Below, piece by piece: positions 49,301 through 61,300 of a DNA stretch of 64,000 bases. The translations under genes were made by a program, and so were the position numbers. Origin of the DNA: Aptenodytes patagonicus (lineage: Eukaryota > Chordata > Aves > Sphenisciformes > Spheniscidae); NCBI RefSeq assembly GCF_965638725.1, contig NC_134949.1, positions 126,974,294 through 127,038,293 on the forward strand, read 5' to 3'. Each line of letters opens with the position of its first letter. The first letter of the stretch is position 1. Under the pieces are notes generated by a model. That model was given only the letters and a program-made list of their open reading frames with translations, was not told the DNA's origin and searched no databases.

Positions 49301-52300
49301 GCTAGCCCTGCCTTGCCCACCGCTGAGCCCACAAATGATGTGTACAGCTGCACCAGAGGTCTCCGGGACTGCTTTTTTCCCCGGAATGATTAAATACACA
49401 AGATCTGGTGCAGATTGCTATTGGTAAAGTGACAGAAGCTTGTCACTGTGTCTAAATCTTCTTATTCTGGGATGTCTCTCTTCTCCTTTTGGAGGCATAT
49501 TCATGCTCGCAGCTCAGGCAAGAGGGAAAAGGCAGAGACTGAGAGAGAAAAAAACCCTCCTGCCTGCTGCTTCTTACGCGCATCCCACGTGGATGCGTGC
49601 ATTGGGATGGGGGCAACTGCTCAACTGCTTCAGGATTACTCACATAAGCAGGGACTTGCATGCGGTAGCCCGAATTAACCTGAGTTGTCAATCGAATTTG
49701 GCACTCAGTATGACGTGATTCACAGACGTGGGCTTGGACTTGAAGCACACCCTTTCCTGAGGCTTTTGTCTACCTGGCTGTTTGTTTTTTTAAATCCCTC
49801 TGACTGCCCAGATCCAAACAAACCACAGAAAGGGAAATACAGACGGGAGCCAGAGGTACAGGCACACGTGAGAAAGAGACCGTGTGGCAGGAATTTGCCA
49901 GCCTGACACTGGCAGGGAAAGGTAGATACCCACATCCTTGCAGCCTTGCTTGGCCACAAGCAGAAAAGACGGGGGGAACCAACCCACCCCCACAACCCCG
50001 TGCACTCCCCGCTTGCACCTCGTTGAGGCTGGCAGGATGGCGAGGGGAGCCGGGGAGGGCGGGAGGATGGAGGTGGCTCCCCGGCCATGGTCCCGGCGTG
50101 TAAGACGGGAAAGGAACAGCCACTGCCAAGCAGAGTGGTGAGGAGCAGAGGGTGCATGCCAGTGGGTTATAAGCCATCTGTGTCAGTGCACGCGTAACCT
50201 GAGCTGCCCCAGCGTGTACCTAGTCCCCGTCTGGCAGGGAAGGTGCGTGCTTGCTGCCAGCCCTCCGACCCGGCCGCAGTGGGAGCCGCAGGAAAAACTG
50301 CTGCTGCCATATTCCCCCGCACCTGCTTTCTGCCCAGACCTGCTGAAGACGGGGCTGGCGGGAGGGAGGGAAAAATGGCTCCTTGCTCTGTGATGCCCTG
50401 GCCAAGCTCCCTGCTGAGCTTGGCAGGGGCCAGCAGGCGAGGAGCCAAAGTCCCTGTGCCCGCAGCGAGCACGGGACTGAGCTGTGGGAAGCCCGGGGAG
50501 GCCTGAGCTGGCCTGTCCCCTGCCCAGCATTACGCTATTGCAGCATCTTCTGGAGGGGATTTTTCTAATTTTCATTTGTCAGCTCCAAAACGCCGTGCGT
50601 ATTGTGCAAAAATCTGACTTGCTGAACACCTGCATTTGCAAACGTTGCACATTCACAGTGCCGGCGGGGGGTGAGCTGAGAAGAGGGTTGCTGTTGGCTT
50701 TTGGGTTACTGCAGGCAGGAGCTGGCAACCCTTGGCAAGGTGCACGGATTGCATCTGCCCATGCTACGTGCAGTCGAATTTCCTTTTCCCAGAGGGAATC
50801 GCAGCAAAACCAATGAAGCAACTGAGGGAAAAGGTAGCTGCGCGCACCTGGGGTGTCAGCCCTGCCCAGAGGTGTAAAAAAAAAAGAAGACAGAGGGTAA
50901 TGAAGGGAGTAAAAGGACACCTAGCCTTCTTGTTTTACAAAGGAGTGGGCAAGCGAGGCTGAATGATGTCGGTGCGATGTCTCATTTTCTTCAGAATCAG
51001 GGGTTAGCAGAGGTCTTCCCCTCGGAAAGGAACAGGGCAAAGAAATGGATCTTTGTCTCTTTAAGATGAGACGAACTGCCACTCTTAGTCATATATCTTT
51101 ACTGCACCCTAGGGTTATAAAAACATACATCTTCATTTTGAAAGTCTTTTATTACATCCATAAACATCAGATTGCAGCTGACTGTTCCCTGGATGAGAAT
51201 GTCCTAGTACTCCAAGTGAGTTTTGACAGGGGGAGGGAGTGAAAGTAAGATTGTTGGTTTTTTTTACTGGAACGGTGTTTATAGGGAACTTGTCAGTCTC
51301 TGGCATGCTACAGCCACTGTCAGAGAGCTGAGCGGCACCGAAGTGAGAGGACACAGGTTTCTCTGCTTATTCTCACTGTTGGATTCTGGTACCATCCCAG
51401 GTGCTGCATACGGTAAGCTTTCCTCCCGTCTTAAATAGGACGCAGCATTTGCTTTGTTTCAGCGCTTGGGTTTTCAAATGGGTTTTGTGAGAAAACTGAA
51501 AAATGGGTCTCTGTGAAAAGAACTAATCTCTTCATTTGCTCTGCTAGCCACTCCGCTGGGAGTCGGATGGCAGCAAAAAAAAAAAAAGAGGGAATTAGAT
51601 CTGAGATTTTCAGAGCACAGAGTGCTTGCTCCAGTTTAGAGACATGGGGGTGACAGCCAAATTGTTTTGACCAGAAAAGTTAATGCTCTTGACAAATATT
51701 CCTGACATCTGTAATACCTGAGGAATTGCAAATCCTTTCAACAGGTACAAGAGCTATTATTTAGAAATACATTGTAAATGCTGGGCTGTATTTCTGTCTG
51801 CTGTTTTTTGCCTGGGTGATTGCACTCGTGAGGCATCGTGCTCCCTCAGGCAAGTGCAAGAAGTAGCTTCAGAAACGGCATCAGGGTATTTCTACGTAGG
51901 GTATAAATGGATGTTCTGTAATCTGCAGCACATATATGAGAGCATGCGATGTTTCTTTTTCCTTGGTTTTTCCTGAGAAACCAAGAGTACATCCACATTG
52001 CAGGCATGAGAACGACTGCAGCACAGTGCAGTTTAAATTAGCTGGTGGGGGAAAGTGGAAGCAATCTCAAAACAGCAGCTCACAGCTCAGCAAAGGTGAT
52101 TTATGCTTCCCCTGTCTGCATGACTACAGTGTGGACAGACTGAAAGATGGGAAAACATTGCTCTCGTACTTCTTCCTTCCGAAAGTGTACTGTTCCTCGA
52201 AATCTAGGGTCTTGTTTTAAGGACTCGTTTGCTTTTCCCTGCGTTAGTGATTGCAATCCTGTGATGGTCCCAGGAAGGGGCTGAGGCTTCACCAGGCTGA

Positions 52301-55300
52301 CTTTCCCGAGCTGGCTGAAGCACCTGGGTGCTGGAGTTGGCAGTGGGAGGCAGGGAGCTACCGGTGCGAGTGCTCCCAGTGCGGCCACTGCCGCAGCAGC
52401 TCAGGCAGCGATGGGATCCCCACGGGATCCCCGCGGCGGCTCTGTCCAAGTTATGTTCTCAAGGGAAAAGGGGTTGGGAAACTCGTGCCCCGCTGTGTCC
52501 ATCCCATGAACCAGGAAGGGTGGACCTCATTCTGCAAGGACAGTCACTTTGGCATCTCATGTTTGCCTGAAGTTTATGCATAGCAGTACGAGCCTTATGA
52601 ATTTGCACCAAAAAATTGGTCTCCAGGATAATGTCCCAGTGTAAATCTGAAAGGCAAGCTGGGTTTTCTTGTGTTCATAAGCTATTGTGTTGTTCGTGGG
52701 CACTCTGGCACAGTGTGCTGATGGTGCAGAGGCAGTCCTTGTGAGCCAGACCTTTCAAAAGCGGATGGCGATTCTGGTTGTCCCACACAAGGAATGCGAA
52801 AGGGGTCTCCTTTCCAGAGAGTGCTGCCTTAAAACAAGCCACCTCTCAGACACCCAGCACCCCCAAAAAAAACTTCTGAGCAACCTTACTGTAATCTGCA
52901 GGCAGAGAAAGGCAGGTGAGACAAGGAGTCATTCCCAAACGCTGTCACTGTTCAAAGGGCCAGAACAACTTTTTGGCTAAATGCCTCATCATCAGAGCTG
53001 GAAGTCTGAGGACGCCGCTTTGCAGCGGGGTTGAGGGTGTCTTCTTTCCTCTGCCATTTTCTGTTATGTCTCTCTCCTATTTTTTTCAGAGAAAGAAGAA
53101 TTGTTCCAGAATTTATTGGGACAGATTGCCGAGCAATTCTCGAGGTAAGAAGCTTAACATCATTATTAATTTAAAATGCTATTTCTTTTATCAGCCTGAA
53201 GTGACATTTTCACAAGAGGCAGAGGGGCATTTAAGATCTCTTTCAAATCCCACTCTTCCTGCCAAATTTAGGTCTGGTACACACGTTATTTCCTGCTGAC
53301 AGCAATAAGGTATCTTAAACCAAAAGTGATTTGGGCGATTATCTTTGATCTAAAAAGAAGATCAAGTATTAAATATAAATGTTCTTATTGTGCTCCTGCC
53401 CTCTTAGGAAGCAAAAGAAATACTTCTTCACCGAACAGTCAAATCATGTGATTTGTTTCGTTTTTCCCTTTATCACCCATACATGTCTCTCCTCTGAGAG
53501 GGTTTCTGAACATCTGTATAGCTGTTTAATTTATTCCAGCTGTTTTCAGTAAGACAGCTAATCCCACCACAGCTGAGCAAATCACCAGCAAAACTCAAAA
53601 GGAGGAGGGTTTCAGGGTGCGCAGACACCAAGATGCTGCTGTTAGGCAAAGCATTATCAATTTCACTTTGCTTCCCTAGGGGGTACAATAACAAGTCACT
53701 GCGGAGAGAGGGGGTGATGAAGTGTTGCAGAGCCACAGTACATTCCAAGGGCCATAACAAAATCATTTGTTGTTAATTTTTCTGAAAATTAAACTTGGGT
53801 GTATTTTCTGCCCAAATTTTAGCACTTCCATGGAAAATTTTCTTTTCCTTATGGCAACCACCATCGGACTGATCAGTCCTCTGAAAAATGTAGACATTTC
53901 TAGCAAAAGTCCTTTGCACCTAGGGTAGATATGGCACTAAATGTATAACATTAATACGAGGGTTTTCTTTTCAGGGTTTTTAAAATCAATGAGCTGAAAA
54001 CGGAAGTAGCTAATCACTTGGCAATGCTGGAGAAAAAGGTTGAATGTGAGTGTCCCTTTACTCGTATCACAGTGGGAACCGGTGCCTCAGAAACCCCCCG
54101 CCTCGCTGCCCCCATTGTACCCCCACTCCATCCCGCTCCTCACAGCCCCTCTGCTTTCTCCAGTCGCTCATAATTTAGCTGGCCTTGAGCCCGAAAAGCC
54201 GCAGGCCAGCCCGGGGTTAGGCGCGGGGAAGGCGGGAGCCCGTGGTGGCACTGACTGGTGGGGTGAGGCTGGGGAAGGATGCCTGGCTTTGTAGGCATCC
54301 GGAGCGCCCCGGCAGGCTCCCCTTCGAGGGGCCGTCGAGCCCCCACCGAGCTTTGAGCCTGGGGCCATGTCCTCCTGCTACCATGTCCCCATGGCAGAGG
54401 GTCTCCACCGCCCACCTGCCCGTCCCCCACCTCCAAGCCCTCCGGCCTGCCCTCCCACGGGCCCCCATGCCCCAGACCCATCCCCCTGTCACTTCCCCTG
54501 CACCCAGCGGTGACCACCATGACTCTGCACGGGCATTCCCTGCAAAACACCTGGACACTAGCGCTGGCTGCTGCACTTTGTAATTAATTAAAGGAGGGTA
54601 ACGCAGCTGCCTTCCTTCTACTTTAAGTCAGATATTTGCACAGGTCAAACATGTTGTCTTGCAGAGACACTTTCTCCTTTCAAAAATGCATTTACTGCGT
54701 ATTAAGCAGTCAGGTCTGTCCTTACCGCTGACCTAGGCCCAGCGCCAGCACTGAGACCTGACAGTATTTCTGCTAAGTGTCATGTCGCACACCTCCCTCT
54801 GCCGGGAAAGGGCCCGAAATGGCACAAGGCCTTTCCCCGCGGCACGCGTGCATGCTACACGTGCAGCACGAATACAGCATGAACACCGAAGCATCCATAA
54901 ACGGGCGGCGTAGCATGTGCTGAGATAACAGCCGGAGGGTACATCTCGTCATCTCGCGAGGCAGTAATTTCTGGGCCGCAAACACGGGGGTTCACCCCTC
55001 GCTGGCCATATTGCCTGGCAGACTACTAGGCAGCATCAATTTCCTCGCTTGTTCAATGTGTTAACAATAATACAACAGTTTTCAGTTGCTGTGCAACAAC
55101 CAAGTTAAGTTCATCTGGTCAAAGAGCTCCTTTTCTGGTTTTTGTGGTTTTTTTTTTTTTCCCCATGCAGCATCTGACTTGTTGTTTTTCAGTATATTAT
55201 GCAGAACACAGACCCCAGAAAGGCAGAGAAGGGGTATGAATAAGGCACTGTCACACAGCACTGTTTTGACACCAAAGGCCACATCCTCGCTGATAGGCAG

Positions 55301-58300
55301 CATTTAAGTCAGGCGTGGGCAGAGTCTTCCCCGGCATCACAGCTGCAGCAAGCACTTTCTCATTAGAGCTGGCTGGAAAAAAAAAGTTTCTGGTTCATGG
55401 AAGCAGTTGTTTCCTTGAAATTTTCCCCCGACCAGAAGCTACCTTGACCCTGCAGCTGCTCAGTGAGACATGCCTTCGTCAGCAGGGAGAGGAAAAAATG
55501 TCCTTATTCAAAGAGCAGCTGCAGGGGGACTTCTCCCAGAGGCCACCCCCGCCGCAGGCTGCCGGTGTGTTGGAAGCCCTCTGGCGACGTCCATGGAGGG
55601 GGGCACCCTGCGGCATGCCTACCCCCAGCACAGACCTCTGCAAGGAGCCCGGGTAGCAATCCCTCCCAGTCTGCTTGGCTGCAGTTTACCCAAGGCTCCA
55701 CTGATTTATTCTTTTGTCCAAAAGAAAAAAAAGAAAGGAAAAGAAAAAGAAAAATTAGCTCAGTCACTCCACATTGTCTGTGAAACTTCTGACCGACTCC
55801 AGTCTTCAGGGCTAAGTGCCATGGACTAGAGCAAATGAGGCAAGCGTTCCTGTGGGTCTTCCTATCCTCTTGGCAGCCCAGGCGAGAAACTACCCCAGCC
55901 AGCTAGGGGCTGCTTTCAGCCACTGGCTCTCCCCGATGACCCCCTGGGACCCTCGGCTGCACCCTGCACACACGCTGCCTTTCAGCACCGGCAGCCAGCG
56001 GCAGTGGAGGGAGATAACAAAGATTTGCATGCCGCTGCCGGCGGGGAAGAGCTGTGCGTTTGCACTCTCCGGCGCTTTATCGGTGGTTTAGGGAAGGCAG
56101 CATACCCAGAGCTGCCGTGCCGTGCAGGTGAACTGAATTCACTGGTCCCCAGATGAGGCTTCTTTCTGTAAGTGGGTCTCTCCGCTGATGGAAATAGCAG
56201 CAGATGTAGCAATCTGCTGCCATTCCGCCTGAGCGCTCGCGATCGCATCTCCAGCAGCCTCAGCCTGTGGGAAGGAGCTCCCTGGGTTGCCTGTCTACAA
56301 GTGCACCCATCTGCTCGAAATTGGACTTCCAGAATTTGCAACAGAGCCAAATCCGCATCATTTTGAAATAATCCCAGGCTTTCATGTTTAAAAAGCAAAA
56401 CTGTGAGGGGAAGGGAGCGTCCAACCTCCCTACTCGAGCTGGGCTCCCAGAGGTTTCTTTAAGAGCCGTGTTTCAGTGCTGGATTCAGCCCAAGGATTTC
56501 TTTAGACAGCACAGGGTCTTTTCAGGAGGTATTTCTTGCTGCAGAATAATATAATGGGCCCTTAATCAGTGCACATGACAAGGCCATTTATCATTTGTGA
56601 GCCAAATGTGAAAAGAATTGTGCTTTTGTTTTGCCGTTTCTCCTACCTCCCTCAGAGATCCCTTTTCCACCACTTTCACATGTGATCTCCAGGATTTCTT
56701 CCCCAGAGGGGATATGTGTGTGTGGGGATAAGTGCTCATGACAGCGCTACATCTGCACCTCACATAAAATGTTCTCAGTGTCCTTCCCATTGCTGTCTAG
56801 AGACCACATCACAGACATATGTTTTCAAGGAGCCAAATCTTCTAACTGATTTTTACATCCCATCTAAAGCTTGTGACTTCCCCTTGGAAAATGCATCCAC
56901 GCAGAGCAAGCACTGGGAATGCTTTGTCCTGTGGCTTGACTTACTCTGCTCCAGTGTTCGCACAGCAGCCCACACATGAATAAGGAAGCTGGCAAAAACC
57001 CTTTACAATTTGTAAGCATCTCACATCTACCTTAAGAAAATAATTATGTAAATCCTCTGCTCCCTGGAGAGGTTTTGGAAGAAAAATAAAGAGATGCAAT
57101 ACGAAAAAATGCTCAGGGCTGCCATTTTGCACCATAACTCCTCTTCTCTCTGCAGTTGCCTGCCCCACTACCCTGTCAGTCCAATAACTCTGCTTTGTTC
57201 CTACTGCTTCAAATAGGCACTGGCCACCATTTAGACAGCTTGGCAAATGGGCTACCCACAAACTTCTCCTGGATGAATGCACCGAGGTGGCACATAGCAG
57301 CACAGGGCCTGCAGGTCAGCTGCAGCTGATCATCGGCAGCTGAACCAAGTACCGAAAAAAGTGCAGCCAGATATCCAGAATGAAGATATTGAATAAGCAG
57401 GACAGCATCTTGCCTCTATCATCACATTGTGATCACCCAAAGAAATTACTTGTAACAATGCTAGACAAAAAAAAATTAATCTGGAAATGGGATTTTTAAG
57501 TGGAGGGTGTCCCTGTAATCAAGCATAAATCAAAACCCTTTCCCTTTCCTCTCCTACTATGTGGCATTTTGGACTCGGTTCATACACCTCTCTGTTTTTC
57601 CCTTTTCCCAGTTCCAACAGCAATCTTTGTTGTTACTAGCATAAAGAAAACAAAACTGAGGTCTCTGCTTATCTACAGAGTTGTGCCCTTCCAAGGCAGT
57701 TTTTTATCACTTACATGCTACCCTCCAGATAAGTATGATTTTGACTATTATTTTCTAAGAAAGTGACTGAATACTGATTGTACGATTGCACATTCCCTTG
57801 AGTTCCCTGAACCACAGCTTGTCCATGCAAACAATGAGTTCAGTAAACAAATGAGCTGTGAAATGATTGCATATGAATGACATGTACTTAATAAATGGTG
57901 CTGCATTATGTCCTTGAGCACGCTGATAGTTCAACAAGAGGGAAAGAAAAGGGAGAATATTCTCATACTTGCGCTGCATTAGGTTCTCACAGCTACGTGG
58001 AATGAAGTGCATCGCTGCATAAACAGGCAATCAAACTTTTTGCCTTGTGGCTCTCATAATTACATACAGAAGGGGAATATAGGATTTTTTGTGCCACATA
58101 CAGAAATAACTTTTGATCACAAAATTGATTGGCAAAAAGTGACAGATCTTCAATACCTAAAAAAAATGAAATCAATCATTAGAGCAAAACTTTTCAACAT
58201 TTGTCTCTCTCTCCTGCAGTCTCACTTTGGTTTTTCTGTATCTAGCAATGCCTCTCAGAGCTCCTTAATGCTATGCGTGAACTTTCAAATTAAAACCTTT

Positions 58301-61300
58301 TATCCTAAAGGGAATTCTAATCCTACCGGGACGTGTTTGCCTAGCTGCGCTTATCATCCCATCACGGGAGGGTTTTTTTTGCTCAGGATTTCCTTTGATT
58401 CGTGTTCTATAGCAGAGAAGTGAAGGCACCAGAACAGCTGACTGCTGCTAACAATCGTGGAAAAGCTGAGACGTTACAGCCATTCTGTGAATTAAAATAC
58501 TGTAGCTATTATCTAAAATTGGCAGCAGAGAATTCCTATGGGTTTTCAAGATATATCGCTTTGGCAGCACCTGCATATGTGAGAACCGGGGCAGACTGTA
58601 AGCGCTTGCTGGCTCACTGGATAACCCCACTGTTAAAGCCCTTTGAAATTTTGTACAATTGTGAAACGAGATCCTTCGACTTTCGCCATGGTAACACCCC
58701 TGTTGTTTTCCTTTGTTGACAGTGGAAGGCCTGAAAGTAGTGGAGATTGAGAAATGCAAGAGCGACATTAAAAAGATGAGGGAGGAAATGGCAGCAAGAA
58801 GCAGCAGGTAAGTTCTGCTTTGGACCTAACCAAAGAAATAAGCATCTGGTTTCAAACCCTAATGCGACGTTTCCGCAGAATTGAGTTACCTTCTGGGCTT
58901 AGAAGTAAAGGAGCAAGGAAACCAATAACCATTAAGGACAGTGGCTTTAATTTAACATTTGAAGATCTATAGCCATTCGACTGTTAAAATAGCTCAGGCC
59001 ACGGGAATAGAGAAGAAGGTCTTGCCACAGAGAGTTATTTTTCACCATACAGACTGGGAATTCTTCAACCAGATTTACTAGGAGAGGGGGAAAGGGAAAA
59101 GAACTTCTGCAAAGTGCGGTGTTTGGTTGGGAACCAGCTAACGCTCGAATCAGCTCCAATATATTCTGGGAAAATATCAAATAAATATGTAGCAGCTCTT
59201 CTAATTATGATCTCATGCTATTATAAAACATCCATTTCAATTTCAACAAGAAATTGGGAATTTACTTTCTAATTCAAGGGCTCACTGTGATTGTGAAGCT
59301 TGGTTTCGCTGTAATTAAAACAACAGCAGAAAAAAATTGCATTTTGTACGGTATGCGGTCTCAGCTGGAAACCCTGCCCCCTGTGTCACTGAAATACCCC
59401 ATTAGGACAAACAAATCATCACTGTGAGATTATGAATACTTCTGGGAAGGTTGCTCAAAGTGTGGGTGAAGGGGATTTTTCTCAGCAAATGTAACTATGC
59501 TATCTTGACAGCCTCTCTCTTTTTCTTCATTTGGGGTCAAATTCTCTGACCTTTAATCAAAGCTATTTCCTATTGAGGGCAATGGGAGATTTGCTAAAAG
59601 AATCAGGCTTTATAATCACTCGCTTTTATAAATTTTGCTTTCCAGATAGGTCGGGAGGCACAGCGTTAATACATTCCTTTTAAGTCTAAGGCCAAATTCA
59701 GCTGTCATACTAGCATAAATGCAGAGTAACATTATTAACCTCAGATCTGCTCCAGATTTATACCAGTAGGATGGATTGCAGTTTGCCCTGGGGCTTGCAT
59801 CATTTCTTGTTCAGGTGTGTGAGGAATTCTCATTAGAAAAATCAGAGCTCAGATTGGCAGCAAACGCAAAAACACGTATGCTGATTTGTGCCGGGTGTGA
59901 TGTGAATAACATGTGTGCCCGTGCATGTGTCTTTACTTTTCCTCGACTGTTATGGGGAGCTGGGAGAGCTGCGTTTATGAGCATAGTGACGCACAGGCAG
60001 GTATGGAATTAAAACCAAAAAAAGAAGTTGTGGCAACTTCACGTTCACCCAGTTGCCGCCACACACATCAGGAAGTACAAGACTGTCCCAGCAGCAGCCA
60101 TGACTCATTCCTGTCCCAGACCTTATCACCTTACAATCTATATTTCGTAGTATAAACAGCAATCTGTTAACAAGAAAAACAATGGGGAGTGCTGCATCTG
60201 CCCAGTGCAGCTGGCTCCAGCTGAGGTGTAGTCTTTGCCGAGGGCTTCTAGTGGGATATGACAGCTGCCAAAAGTCAGAGACCAGCATGGAGTGTGATGC
60301 TGGAAAGCTGTGGTAAAAATGGGTGCGGTGCTCAGCAGCAGGTAGTGCTGGGCACAGACACCCAAGCTAGCTTGCGCTGAGCTTGCACTGCATAGCTGCT
60401 TTAGCTGAAGCAGGAGCCTATCTCACTCTGCTCAGCATCGCTTTGTGCTGTATCGATGTGGCAGCTACCTGTCACAGCTCTTCTTGGTTGCCTTGAGCTG
60501 GGTCTTCCTCCTCCCGGCTGCACAAAAGCTCCTCCTCCTTGCACAAAATCCTCCCCATGGTTAACTGTTCCCTGAGTGCTTGGGTCTCAAAGCAGCAGCT
60601 AGATGTGGCCAGGTTCAGCATATAACCAGGGGTGGCTACAAGTCACCTCTTTTTGCTATAAGAGTGAGGAGAGGATGCTCCTTGGTGGCTGGCCATTAAG
60701 AGGGACCCCATCGGGAGCTGCTGAGGAGTGAGCTGTGGTTCCCTATTCCTGAGCGACCACGGCTCCGCAGGGGCCATGCCACTAGCCCGCGGTGACCCCA
60801 GCCTAGGGGTGCTTCACCCCAGAGTGGCTGAGCAAGCTCTCTCCCATTCGCGTGAGATACGTGCATGCTGTGGGGGGGACAGAGGCATCCCAGGGCAAAT
60901 GGAAATGGTTTTGCTCCTAGTTAGACTTGTCATCCCTTGCGCAACGTCATTTGCTAGATAATGCGTTACAGTTGCAATTAGAGATCACACCTAAATTTAA
61001 TTAATATATAAGTATGTGTGAGTGCGTATATTCCTTCAATAATATCAGTGTACACAGCCGTATTCTTTTATGTTTACATATTCTTACATTTGCTGTTACA
61101 TTAGCAAACAACAGAGTAAGGATGAACAGCTAAGTTTATAAAAGCAATCACGCACAGTGAATCGTGCATCCCTCCTTTTCAGAAGAGCAAAGCAGCCCCA
61201 CTTGCATCCCCTCAAATTGCTTTTTTTGCTAGTCTGCTTTTTGCGCTCATGACTGGCAGATGCTAATAACATTATAGCGTCATTTAAAATCATGATCATT

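Noticed and set aside
54040..54583. Proline-rich frames directly after PDE9A exon 6
   Set aside because: Exon 6 joins in phase to the conserved exon at 58723. Reading through the donor gives non-conserved sequence.
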